This document shows, piece after piece, positions 17,601 to 26,014 of a stretch of DNA of 64,000 nt. Positions within the stretch are counted from its first letter, which is position 1; each line of letters starts with the position of its first letter. The position numbers were made by a program, and so were the translations under genes. Under the pieces are notes generated by a model. The model was not told the origin of the DNA. It made no database searches and saw nothing but the letters and a program-made list of their open reading frames with translations. The stretch comes from Beijerinckiaceae bacterium (GTDB lineage: Bacteria > Pseudomonadota > Alphaproteobacteria > Rhizobiales > Beijerinckiaceae): contig JAPZSB010000005.1 of NCBI GenBank assembly GCA_027531565.1, positions 62,001-126,000 on the forward strand, in the 5' to 3' direction.

Positions 17601-18500
17601 ATGAAACTGTTCGGAATTGCCGTGGCGCTGCTGGCGCTGCCGGGACTTGCCTCTGCCCAGGACCTGACGGGCACGCTGAAGAAGATCAAGGAAACCGGGG
17701 CAATCACACTCGGGCACCGCGAGAGCTCGGTCCCGTTCTCGTATATCGACAACAATGCCAAGGTCGTCGGCTATGCGATGGATATCTGCGGCAAGATCGT
17801 CGAGGCCGTGAAGGCCGAACTGAAGATGGACAAGCTGGACGTGCGGCTGCTTCCCGTGACGTCCTCGACGCGGATCCCGCTGATCGCCAACGGGACCATC
17901 GATCTCGAATGTGGCTCGACCACGAACAATGCCGAACGTCAGAAGCAGGTTGCCTATACCAACACCCACTTCCTGACCGCCTCCGCTTTCGTCTCGAAAA
18001 AGGCGAAGAACCTGAAGAAGATCGAGGATCTCCGGGGAAAGACGGTGGTGTCGACTGCCGGCACCACCAACATGAAGCAGGTGGTCGAGGCCAATGCGGC
18101 GAAAAATCTCGGCATGACCGTGCTGCCGGCCAAGGATCATGCGGCCGCCTTCCTGCTGGTCGAGCTTGACCGGGCGGAAGCCTTCATCATGGATGACATC
18201 CTGCTGGCGAGCCTTGTGGCCTCCTCGAAGGATCCGGGCCTCTACCAGCTGTCGGACGAGGCCTTCTCGCTGCCCGAACCCTACGGGATCATGCTCCGCA
18301 AGGACGATGCGCCGTTCAAGGCTCTGGCGGACCGCACCACGGCCGCCCTGTTCAAGAGCCCGGAAGGCGAGGCCCTCTATCGGAAGTGGTTCCTCAGCCC
18401 GATTCCCCCGAACGGGATCAACCTCAACGTTCCCCTGAACGCGATGCTCAGGAAGATGCTCGAGAAGCCGACCGACTCGGCCGATCCTGCCGCCTATTGA
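17601..18500 (+). CDS. gltI: Glutamate/aspartate ABC transporter binding protein (GltI-like)
   Basis: 299 aa periplasmic binding protein of family 3. A Sec signal peptide (1-19, ending ASA) precedes QDLTGTLKKIKETGAITLGHRESSVPFSY, the GltI-type start. LIANGTIDLECGSTTNNAER near residue 105 is characteristic of the glutamate/aspartate branch. It delivers acidic amino acids to the GltJK-L complex. The neighbouring aspartate ammonia-lyase gene supports aspartate/glutamate as substrate. A 14-bp hairpin follows the stop codon. Confidence 0.92.
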   Translation: MKLFGIAVALLALPGLASAQDLTGTLKKIKETGAITLGHRESSVPFSYIDNNAKVVGYAMDICGKIVEAVKAELKMDKLDVRLLPVTSSTRIPLIANGTIDLECGSTTNNAERQKQVAYTNTHFLTASAFVSKKAKNLKKIEDLRGKTVVSTAGTTNMKQVVEANAAKNLGMTVLPAKDHAAAFLLVELDRAEAFIMDDILLASLVASSKDPGLYQLSDEAFSLPEPYGIMLRKDDAPFKALADRTTAALFKSPEGEALYRKWFLSPIPPNGINLNVPLNAMLRKMLEKPTDSADPAAY

Positions 18501-18508
18501 ACATCGCA

Positions 18509-18544
18509 GGACAAGGGCGTGCGTCTCCCCGCATGCCCTTGTCC
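18509..18544 (+). promoter_or_regulatory. Intercistronic hairpin between gltI and gltJ
   Basis: GGACAAGGGC (18509-18518) pairs perfectly with GCCCTTGTCC (18535-18544); four inner pairs (one G-U) extend the stem to 14 bp around an 8-base loop. It begins eight bases after the gltI stop. No U tract follows, so it looks like an mRNA-stabilising or attenuating element that raises binding protein over permease. Confidence 0.8.
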
Positions 18545-18562
18545 CATCCGCGGGGGCCGGAC

Positions 18563-19294
18563 ATGAACTACACGTGGAACTGGGGTATCTTCTGGGAGCT
18601 CAATCCCGAGGGCACCGGCACGTATCTCGACATGCTGCTGATGGGCCTTCGCTGGACGCTGGCGACAGCAGCCCTTGCCGCGCTGATCGCGCTGGTCTTC
18701 GGTTCGATCATCGGCGTGATCCGGACCCTGCCGAACAGGGGGCTGGTTCTGGCGGGCGATGCCTGGGTCGAGTTCTTCCGCAACATTCCGCTGCTGGTGC
18801 AGCTCTTCCTCTGGTATTTCGTGCTGCCCGAGCTCCTGCCCAAGGCTGCCGGGATGTGGCTGAAAACCTTGCCGAATGCGTCCTTCTGGACGGGGGCGAT
18901 CGGGGTCGGGCTCTTCATGTCCTCCCGTGTCGCCGAGCAGGTCAAGGCGGGCATCCGCTCCCTGCCGCGCGGCCAGTCCATGGCGGGCACCGCGCTCGGC
19001 CTGACCACCGCGCAGACCTATCGTTATGTCCTGCTGCCGATGGCGTTCCGGATCATCCTGCCGCCGCTTACCTCGGAATTGCTGAACACGGTCAAGAACA
19101 CCTCCGTGGCGCTGACGATCGGCCTGATGGAGCTGACCGCCCGCACGCGGGCGATGCAGGAATATTCGTTCCAGGTATTCGAGGCCTTCACCGCGGCGAC
19201 GCTCATCTATCTGGCGCTCAATGCCAGCCTGACCTTCCTGATGCGAAGGCTCGAGCGGGCGGTGGCCGTGCCGGGCTATGTCACCGGGAAATGA
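18563..19294 (+). CDS. gltJ: Amino acid ABC transporter permease (GltJ-like)
   Basis: 243 aa. NYTWNWGIFWELNPEGTGTYLDML at the start is typical of GltJ. HisM-type permease helices follow, with the ATPase-contact loop GTALGLTTAQTYRYVLLPMAFRI. It pairs with the GltK product to make the membrane pore for acidic amino acid uptake. It starts after the hairpin that follows gltI. Confidence 0.92.
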   Translation: MNYTWNWGIFWELNPEGTGTYLDMLLMGLRWTLATAALAALIALVFGSIIGVIRTLPNRGLVLAGDAWVEFFRNIPLLVQLFLWYFVLPELLPKAAGMWLKTLPNASFWTGAIGVGLFMSSRVAEQVKAGIRSLPRGQSMAGTALGLTTAQTYRYVLLPMAFRIILPPLTSELLNTVKNTSVALTIGLMELTARTRAMQEYSFQVFEAFTAATLIYLALNASLTFLMRRLERAVAVPGYVTGK

Positions 19295-19297
19295 CCG

Positions 19298-19987
19298 ATG
19301 TTCCAGTTTGATTTCGACATCATTTTCAAGACTTTGCCGTACCTGCTCAGGGAAGGCATGGTCTTCACGCTGACCCTGACCGCGCTGGCGGCTTTCGGCG
19401 GGCTCGTGCTGGGTACCCTTCTCGCGCTGATGCGCCTGTCCACGCTCCCCGGCCTCGCCCTGTTCGCCACCGGCTATGTCAACCTGATGCGGTCGCTGCC
19501 CCTCGTGCTGGTGATCTTCTGGTTCTACTTCCTCGTGCCCTATATCGGGCAGGTGATCCTGCGGACGGAGCGCCCGGTCGAGGTCGGGGCCTTTGCCTCG
19601 GCACTGATCACCTTCACCTTGTTCGAGGCGGCCTATTTCTCCGAAATCATGCGCGCCGGCATCCAGTCCGTCCCGAAGGGCCAGCTCTCGGCTGGCTATG
19701 CCCTCGGCCTGACCTACCGGCAGGTGATGGGCTATGTCGTCGTGCCGCAGGCCCTCCGCAACATGCTGCCGGTCATCCTGACGCAGACCGTCGTGCTGTT
19801 TCAGGATACCTCGCTGGTCTACGTCATCTCGATCACGGATTTCCTCGGCGCGGCCTCGAAAGTGGCGCAGCGCGATGGTCGCCTGATCGAAATGTATCTC
19901 TTTGCCGCTCTGGTCTATTTCCTGATCTCGTTCCTCGCCTCCCTGCTCGTGAAGCGGCTGCAGGCGCGGACGGCGATCATCCGCTGA
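19298..19987 (+). CDS. gltK: Amino acid ABC transporter permease (GltK-like)
   Basis: 229 aa permease of the HisM family. It has FQFDFDIIFKTLPYLLREGMVFTL at the start, the central SLPLVLVIFWFYFLVP segment and the EAA-like loop YALGLTYRQVMGYVVVPQALRN. It starts three bases after the gltJ stop. With GltJ it forms the heterodimeric transmembrane domain of the importer. Confidence 0.92.
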   Translation: MFQFDFDIIFKTLPYLLREGMVFTLTLTALAAFGGLVLGTLLALMRLSTLPGLALFATGYVNLMRSLPLVLVIFWFYFLVPYIGQVILRTERPVEVGAFASALITFTLFEAAYFSEIMRAGIQSVPKGQLSAGYALGLTYRQVMGYVVVPQALRNMLPVILTQTVVLFQDTSLVYVISITDFLGAASKVAQRDGRLIEMYLFAALVYFLISFLASLLVKRLQARTAIIR

Positions 19988-19996
19988 GGTTTGTCC

Positions 19997-20749
19997 ATGT
20001 CCGCTTCTGCAACGCCGATGATCGAAATGGCGGCTGTTTCCAAATGGTATTCGCCGCAATTCCAGGTCCTGAAGGACTGCACGACCTCGGTTGACCGGGG
20101 CGAGGTCGTGGTGGTCTGCGGGCCCTCCGGATCCGGCAAGTCCACGCTGATCAAATGTGTCAATGCGCTGGAGCCTTTCCAGGCGGGCACGATCCGGGTG
20201 GATGGCATCAACCTGTCCGACCCGGGAACCAACCTGCCGAAGCTGCGGGCGCGGATCGGCATGGTGTTCCAGCATTTCGAGCTGTTTCCCCATCTGAAGA
20301 TCACCGAGAACCTGTGCCTTGCCCAGGAAAAGGTCCTGGGTCGCAGCCGGGAGGAGGCCATGGCCAAGGGCAGGGCGCTGCTCGACCGGGTTGGCCTTGC
20401 CGCCCATGCGGAGAAGTTTCCCGGCCAGCTCTCCGGGGGGCAGCAGCAGCGGGTGGCGATTGCCCGGGCGCTGGCGATGGACCCGATCGCGATGCTCTTC
20501 GACGAGCCCACCTCGGCGCTCGATCCCGAGATGATCACCGAAGTGCTGGATGTCATGGTCGAACTCGCCCGCGAAGGCATGACCATGATGGTCGTCACGC
20601 ATGAAATGGGCTTTGCGCGGAAGGTCGCCCACCGCGTGATCTTCATGGACCAGGGCGAGATCATCGAGGATCGCAGCAAGGACGAGTTCTTCGGATCGCC
20701 CCGTTCGGACCGGGCCCAGCTTTTCCTGTCGAAGATCCTGTCCCATTAG
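19997..20749 (+). CDS. gltL: Amino acid ABC transporter ATP-binding protein (GltL-like)
   Basis: 250 aa ATPase: Walker A GPSGSGKST (about 43-51), signature LSGGQQQRVAIARA, Walker B AMLFDEPTSALDPEM, and the H-switch in VVTHEMGFARKVAHRV, all typical of polar-amino-acid transporters. The ATG at 19997 is chosen over an in-frame TTG six bases upstream because GAGG lies seven bases before it. It energises uptake by GltIJK. Confidence 0.94.
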   Translation: MSASATPMIEMAAVSKWYSPQFQVLKDCTTSVDRGEVVVVCGPSGSGKSTLIKCVNALEPFQAGTIRVDGINLSDPGTNLPKLRARIGMVFQHFELFPHLKITENLCLAQEKVLGRSREEAMAKGRALLDRVGLAAHAEKFPGQLSGGQQQRVAIARALAMDPIAMLFDEPTSALDPEMITEVLDVMVELAREGMTMMVVTHEMGFARKVAHRVIFMDQGEIIEDRSKDEFFGSPRSDRAQLFLSKILSH

Positions 20750-20913
20750 GCAGTTCCGCGCTCTGCCGCAGGGATTTCGTGCCGTTTCAGCCCGGATTCT
20801 CCGGTTTCTGAGGATAAGGGCCGCATCCTGTTGCGGGAATCGGATGACGGTGTCCTTGTGGCGGCGCTGCCGCCTGCAGGAGTGCGGTGGCTTGCGATTC
20901 CGAGGTCCGTTCC

Positions 20914-22317
20914 ATGTCCGTCCCGATCCTCAGCCGCACCGAGACCGATCTGCTCGGCCCGCGCGACATTCCCGCAGAGACCTATTACGGCATCCATACC
21001 CTGAGGGCGGTCGAGAATTTTCCGATTACCGGGACGCCGATCTCGATCTATCCCGACCTGATCCGCGCGCTTGCCGTCATCAAGCAGGCGGCGGCGCTCG
21101 CCAATGCCGAGCTCGGGCTGCTCTCGGCCCAGCGGGCCGAAGCGATCGCCATGGCCTGCCGGGAAATCCGGGAAGGCCGGCTGCACGAATTCTTCGTGGT
21201 CGATGTCATCCAGGGCGGCGCCGGCACCTCGACCAACATGAATGCCAACGAGGTCATCGCCAACCGGGCGCTCGAGCTGATGGGCTACCCGAAGGGCGAC
21301 TACAAGGCCCTGCATCCCAACGAGCATGTCAACCTGAGCCAGAGCACGAATGACGTCTATCCGACGGCGCTGAAGATCGCGGCCCATGCCGGCGTCCTGC
21401 GCCTGATCGATGCGATGGCCTATCTCCGCCATGCATTCGAGGAGAAGGTCGTCGAGTTCCGCGAGATCATCAAGATGGGACGCACGCAGCTGCAGGATGC
21501 TGTCCCGATGACCCTGGGCCAGGAATTCTCGACCTATGCCGTCATGCTCGGCGAGGACGAGCAGCGCCTGCGCGAGGCCACCAGCCTGATCTGCGAGATC
21601 AACATGGGCGCAACCGCCATCGGCACCGGGCTCAACGCGCCGCCCGGCTATGCCGCCTGTGTGTGCCGGCACCTCGTCCAGCTGACCGGCATTCCGCTGA
21701 TGACGGCTGTGAACCTTGTCGAGGCCACGCAGGATTGCGGCAGCTTCGTCCAGCTGTCCGGCGTGCTGAAGCGCGTGGCGGTCAAGCTGTCGAAGACCTG
21801 CAACGATCTCCGCCTGCTCTCTTCGGGCCCGCGGGCCGGGCTCAACGAGATCAACCTGCCGCCGATGCAGGCCGGATCCTCGATCATGCCGGGCAAGGTC
21901 AATCCGGTCATTCCCGAAGTGGTCAATCAGGTGGCGTTCGAGGTGATCGGCAATGACATGACAATCAGCTTTGCCGCCGAGGCCGGGCAGTTGCAGCTCA
22001 ACGCCTTCGAACCGATCATCGCGCACAGCCTGTTCAAGAGTGTCAACCATCTCGAGGCAGCGTGCCGGGTCCTTGCCGATCGCTGCGTCACCGGGATCAC
22101 GGCCAATGCCGCGCGGCTCCGGGGCATGGTCGAGAATTCCATCGGGATCGTGACCGCACTCAACCCGCATATCGGCTACGTCAATGCGACGACGATCGCC
22201 AAGGAAGCGCTCGAAACCGGCGCGAGCGTGTATGATCTCGTGATCCAGCGCGGCCTTCTCGACAAGGCGAGGCTGGATGAGATCCTCGCACCGGCGGCCT
22301 TGACGGGCGGAAGCTGA
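20914..22317 (+). CDS. aspA: Aspartate ammonia-lyase
   Basis: 467 aa, the usual length for aspartase, which converts L-aspartate to fumarate and ammonia. It carries the fumarase/aspartase signature GSSIMPGKVNP (about residues 328-338) with the catalytic serine, plus GGAGTSTNMNANEV and NLSQSTNDVYPTA, the aspartase active-site loops. The ATG at 20914 has GAGG eight bases upstream. It lies 164 bases downstream of gltL on the same strand, which fits an uptake-and-deamination unit for acidic amino acids. No terminator is visible between them. Confidence 0.95.
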   Translation: MSVPILSRTETDLLGPRDIPAETYYGIHTLRAVENFPITGTPISIYPDLIRALAVIKQAAALANAELGLLSAQRAEAIAMACREIREGRLHEFFVVDVIQGGAGTSTNMNANEVIANRALELMGYPKGDYKALHPNEHVNLSQSTNDVYPTALKIAAHAGVLRLIDAMAYLRHAFEEKVVEFREIIKMGRTQLQDAVPMTLGQEFSTYAVMLGEDEQRLREATSLICEINMGATAIGTGLNAPPGYAACVCRHLVQLTGIPLMTAVNLVEATQDCGSFVQLSGVLKRVAVKLSKTCNDLRLLSSGPRAGLNEINLPPMQAGSSIMPGKVNPVIPEVVNQVAFEVIGNDMTISFAAEAGQLQLNAFEPIIAHSLFKSVNHLEAACRVLADRCVTGITANAARLRGMVENSIGIVTALNPHIGYVNATTIAKEALETGASVYDLVIQRGLLDKARLDEILAPAALTGGS

Positions 22318-22370
22318 AGCGGCTGGAATCGCCGCAGGCCGGGGCAGGCCGGCGCAAGGGAGGTTTTGGC

Positions 22371-23258
22371 ATGCGCAGCGGAAGGGTTTCGGGCCTGAGG
22401 GGCCTAGCCGGGAAGCTTGCACTGCAGGTTGTTGCGTTGATCCTTCTGGCCGGTGCTTCCGGCGCGCAGACGGCCGAGCCGGGCCGGATCCTGATCGAGT
22501 ATGTCCAGCCGACAGATCCCAAGCACCAGCCGATCCTCGATCTCCTGCGCCAGAAGCAGGTGCTGGAACGCATCCAGACGCTGCTGTCACCTTTCCGCCT
22601 GCCGAGATCGCTGACGTTCCGGACCACCGGGTGCGACGGCGAGGTCAATGCCTGGTTCGAAGGCGATGCCGTGACGATCTGCTACGAGTATGTCGAATAC
22701 GTCATGGAAAGCGCCGCCAGCCGGCGCCGCCCGGAATGGGTAACCGAGCACCACGCCATTTCCGGCGCGCTGATGGATGTGTTCCTCCACGAGGGTGCGC
22801 ATGCCCTTTTTGCCTATCTCGACATTCCGCTGCTCGGGCGCGAGGAGGATGCGGCCGATCAGGTCGCCGCCTACATGCTGCTCAGCCTGGGCCGTCAGGA
22901 TACGCCGCAGCTCGTGGCCGGGATCGTCTATATCTATCTCAACGAGGCGGGAATCCGCGATTTCCCGTCCCTGCGCCGGAAGCGGCTGAAGATCGTCGAT
23001 CACAAGCATTACGCCGATGTGCACAGCACGCCCTTGCAACGCATGTTCAACACGCTGTGTCTCGCCTATGGCGCCAGCCCGGAACTGTTCGGCCCCGCCA
23101 TCCAGCGCGGCGCCCTGCCGGCCGACCGGGCGGAGGGCTGTGCCGATGAGTTCACCCAGGTGGACAGGGCGTTCCGGCGGCTCATCCTGCCGCATATCGA
23201 CCTGTCGGTGCTCCAGCGCGTCCTGGCGCGGGACTCGCTGACCCTTGGCCGGCCCTGA
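22371..23258 (+). CDS. DUF4344-type putative metallopeptidase, exported
   Basis: 295 aa. A signal peptide or N-terminal anchor (about residues 12-32) has a hydrophobic LALQVVALILLAGASGA core. The zinc motif HEGAH fits HExxH (about residues 141-145), and EEDAADQVAAYMLL follows, where an acidic residue could be the third ligand; this matches DUF4344 putative metallopeptidases. Four cysteines in the mature region could form disulfides. It is 54 bases after aspA on the same strand and precedes two other exported proteins. Substrate is unknown. Confidence 0.82.
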   Translation: MRSGRVSGLRGLAGKLALQVVALILLAGASGAQTAEPGRILIEYVQPTDPKHQPILDLLRQKQVLERIQTLLSPFRLPRSLTFRTTGCDGEVNAWFEGDAVTICYEYVEYVMESAASRRRPEWVTEHHAISGALMDVFLHEGAHALFAYLDIPLLGREEDAADQVAAYMLLSLGRQDTPQLVAGIVYIYLNEAGIRDFPSLRRKRLKIVDHKHYADVHSTPLQRMFNTLCLAYGASPELFGPAIQRGALPADRAEGCADEFTQVDRAFRRLILPHIDLSVLQRVLARDSLTLGRP

Positions 23259-23358
23259 ACCCGCACCCGGTGCAACCTTTCACGCGTAGTCTCCCGGTAG
23301 ACACCGCCACCGGAACGGGCTCTCATGCCGCCGGGATCACCGGCTTGAAGGAATCACG

Positions 23359-25110
23359 ATGCGCGTCTGGCTTTTTGCGCTTGCCGTTCTCTGTCTGGGG
23401 CAGGAGCCCGCTTTCGCACAGCGCACGCTGATTGTTCTCGATGCTTCCGGTTCGATGTGGGGCCAGATCGAAGGCAAGCCCAAGCTCCAGATCGCGCGGG
23501 AGGCCCTGCGCTCGGTGCTGGCCGGCACGCCTGCGGATACCGAGATCGGATTGATGGCCTATGGCCATCGCGAGAAGGGCAATTGCGCCGATATCGAGCT
23601 TGTCGTGCCGCCCGGCAAGGGCAGGGCCGGGGCCGTCTCGGAGGCCGCCGCCCGGATGCGGTTCCTCGGCAAGACGCCCCTGACCGAGGCTGTCCGGCAG
23701 GCGGCCGTCTCGCTCCGCTACACCGAGGAAAAGGCGACCGTCGTCCTGATCACCGACGGTGTCGAGACCTGCCAGGCCGATCCCTGTGCGCTTGCTGCGG
23801 AACTGGCGAAGTCGGGTGTCGGGTTCACGGCGCATGTCGTCGGGTTCGGCCTCTCGCGGGAGGAGGGGCGCAAGGTTGCCTGCCTCGCGGAGAAGACCGG
23901 TGGCCGCTACATTCCCGCCGGCAATGCCGGGGAATTGCAGGATGCCCTCCGCCGGACCGTGAGCGTGCCGACACGGCCTGAAGCGGCTCCGCCCGTGACG
24001 CCTCCGGCGGCCACGGTTGCCACCAGGGCGAAGCCGGTCATTGGCCAGAGTTTCGCCGTGGACTGGACCGGCCCTGCCGCAAAACTGGACTATATCGATA
24101 TCGTACCGGTGGGCTGGACCACCTTCGATGGCGAGTTGTCCTATGTCTATCTGGAGAAGGGCAAGCCGACGCAGATCCGGGCGCCGGGAAAGCCGGGGGC
24201 CTATGACATGCGGTATGTCTGGGCGGGCCCCAATGGCCGCCAGGCTCTTGCAACCACGCGTATTGCCGTCGGCAATGCACCCGTCGCGCTCGATGCGCCG
24301 GCCAGCATTCCCGCCGGGACCGCCTTTTCCGTGACATGGAAGGGCCCCGGACGGTCGGGCGACTATGTCGATCTCGTCCCTAGGGGCAGCAAGGACGTCG
24401 CCGGAGAACTGTCCTATGCCTATGTCGAGAGCGGCAACCCGGTCCAGATGAAGGCTCCCGGCGATGCAGGGCGTTATGACCTCCGCTATGTCCTCGAGGC
24501 GCCGGACGGACGCAAGGTTCTCGTCACCGTCCCGATTGAGGTCACAGCTTCCGTGGCAAGCCTCGCCTTTCCGCCCAACGCGGTGGCCGGCGGCGAGGTG
24601 ACCATCCACTGGCGCGGCCCTGCCGCCGCCGGGGACTATCTCGACATCGTTCCGGACGGCCACAAGGAGGCTGCCGGCGAGCTGTCCTATGCCTATGTCG
24701 AGCAATCGCCGGATGGAGAGACATCGACTCTGCGTGTTCCCGGGGAGGCGGGGCGCTATCGCATCCGGTACATTCTCGAGGCCGCGGGGGGGCGCAAGGT
24801 GCTGGCCGACCAGTTACTGGTTGTCGCGGCGGCGCAGGCAACGGTGTCGGCGCCGGCCAGCGTCCAGAAGGGCGCGGCCATTCCGGTCACATGGACCGGG
24901 CCGAATGGCGGGCAGGACTATATCGACCTCGTGCCACAGGGATCGCGGGAGACTGTCGGCGAACTGGCCTATTTCTACACGGCCGGTGCGGCAACGGCCT
25001 CCGCGACCCTTCAGGCGCCCGATCGCGCCGGGCGGTACGAAATCCGTTACATCCTGGAGGCGCCGGACGGGCGGCGGATTCTCGCCCGCACGCCCATCGA
25101 GGTGCGCTGA
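23359..25110 (+). CDS. Exported VWA-domain protein with four tandem Ig-like repeats
   Basis: 583 aa. A short signal peptide (1-20, ending AFAQ) is followed directly by a von Willebrand A domain (about 22-200) with an intact MIDAS: DASGSMW, the threonine in KTPLTEAV, and LITDGVETC. A Pro/Ala linker leads to four tandem repeats of about 90 residues (roughly 225-310, 313-400, 404-495, 499-583). Each has the pattern VxWxGP...DYxDxVP...GELxY.Y ...GxYxxRY...A.xGR. The repeats look like beta-sandwich modules. Metal-dependent adhesion or protein-protein contact in the periplasm or at the surface is likely; there is no C-terminal anchor. Confidence 0.88.
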   Translation: MRVWLFALAVLCLGQEPAFAQRTLIVLDASGSMWGQIEGKPKLQIAREALRSVLAGTPADTEIGLMAYGHREKGNCADIELVVPPGKGRAGAVSEAAARMRFLGKTPLTEAVRQAAVSLRYTEEKATVVLITDGVETCQADPCALAAELAKSGVGFTAHVVGFGLSREEGRKVACLAEKTGGRYIPAGNAGELQDALRRTVSVPTRPEAAPPVTPPAATVATRAKPVIGQSFAVDWTGPAAKLDYIDIVPVGWTTFDGELSYVYLEKGKPTQIRAPGKPGAYDMRYVWAGPNGRQALATTRIAVGNAPVALDAPASIPAGTAFSVTWKGPGRSGDYVDLVPRGSKDVAGELSYAYVESGNPVQMKAPGDAGRYDLRYVLEAPDGRKVLVTVPIEVTASVASLAFPPNAVAGGEVTIHWRGPAAAGDYLDIVPDGHKEAAGELSYAYVEQSPDGETSTLRVPGEAGRYRIRYILEAAGGRKVLADQLLVVAAAQATVSAPASVQKGAAIPVTWTGPNGGQDYIDLVPQGSRETVGELAYFYTAGAATASATLQAPDRAGRYEIRYILEAPDGRRILARTPIEVR

Positions 25111-25174
25111 CGGGGTCGGGCTCCGGGCTCTTGCCGCTCATTCCCGTGGCATGCATGCTGCGGAGGCTGTCCGG

Positions 25175-25837
25175 ATGGAGCCTGTGCCGATGCGAATGAT
25201 GCGGATATCGACCGTCCCGGCCCTGGCTGCCCTGCTGCTGGCCTTGTCCGGCTTGTCCGCATTCGCCCGGCCCCTTCCGCCGGGCGCCACCCGGTGCAGC
25301 TTCGAGGCCTGGACGGTAGATCCGCAGGGGCGGACGAATGTTCGGGCTGCGCCGTCAACCAGGGCGGCCATCCTCGGAACGGTTCCTTCCGCAAGCCGGC
25401 GGATCGCAAGCCCGGATGAGGGTGCCGGCGTTTCCGTGATCGCGAGCATGAACGGGTTCTTCCTTGTCCGGGATATCGATCTTGCCGACATCGAATCGGC
25501 CAGCCCCGACCGCAAGCTCGGCAAGGTCTATCGTGGTTCCGGGTGGATCCATGGCAGCCAGCTGGACGTCAACATCCAGAAAGGCGACGGGTTGCGCGCC
25601 AAGCCCGGGCGTGATGCAGCCATCTCGATCCGCTTCACGCAGGCCGGCCCCGACGGAATCGGTGATCCCGATACCGTCATCCTTCAGATGCACAGTTGCA
25701 GCGGGCGCAACATCGAGGCGACGTTGACAACGCGGGATGGCAAGGCGCTTGGCCGGGGCTGGCTGGTTCGCGATGCGGAAGAGGGGCAGGCGCCGCCGGT
25801 CATAACCTGCCCGATGCAACTGACGACCTGCAACTGA
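25175..25837 (+). CDS. Exported bacterial SH3 domain protein
   Basis: 220 aa. The start at 25175 is chosen for a GGAGG eight bases upstream; other in-frame ATGs lie at 25151, 25190, 25196 and 25199. A signal peptide (hydrophobic VPALAALLLALSGLSAFA) precedes an SH3b-like domain (TNVRAAPSTRAAILGTVP; WIHGSQLDVNIQKGDGLRAKPG). Such domains bind cell-wall peptides or serve as extracellular contact modules. The C terminus has cysteines in MHSCSG and ITCPMQLTTCN. It lies 64 bases after the VWA gene on the same strand and may share its transcript. Confidence 0.75.
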   Translation: MEPVPMRMMRISTVPALAALLLALSGLSAFARPLPPGATRCSFEAWTVDPQGRTNVRAAPSTRAAILGTVPSASRRIASPDEGAGVSVIASMNGFFLVRDIDLADIESASPDRKLGKVYRGSGWIHGSQLDVNIQKGDGLRAKPGRDAAISIRFTQAGPDGIGDPDTVILQMHSCSGRNIEATLTTRDGKALGRGWLVRDAEEGQAPPVITCPMQLTTCN

Positions 25838-26014
25838 GAGTTCGCCAGTCGGCTGGAATGGTGTCCCTGGCATCCGCGCGACCCGCGAAGCCGACGGCCT
25901 GCCGGATGGGACAAACCGTCGCATGCCCGCGCCGGGACCGCTCATGTCAAAACCGTCGGGCCGGGGTGTCGGGGGGCTCTCCCGGGCAAGGTTTCCGGGT
26001 GTTGGGGGTCCGGC

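Noticed and set aside
18494-20746. Long open frame antisense to gltJ-gltK-gltL
   Set aside because: Composition is Arg/His/Gln-rich and domain-free; the plus-strand genes are well supported.
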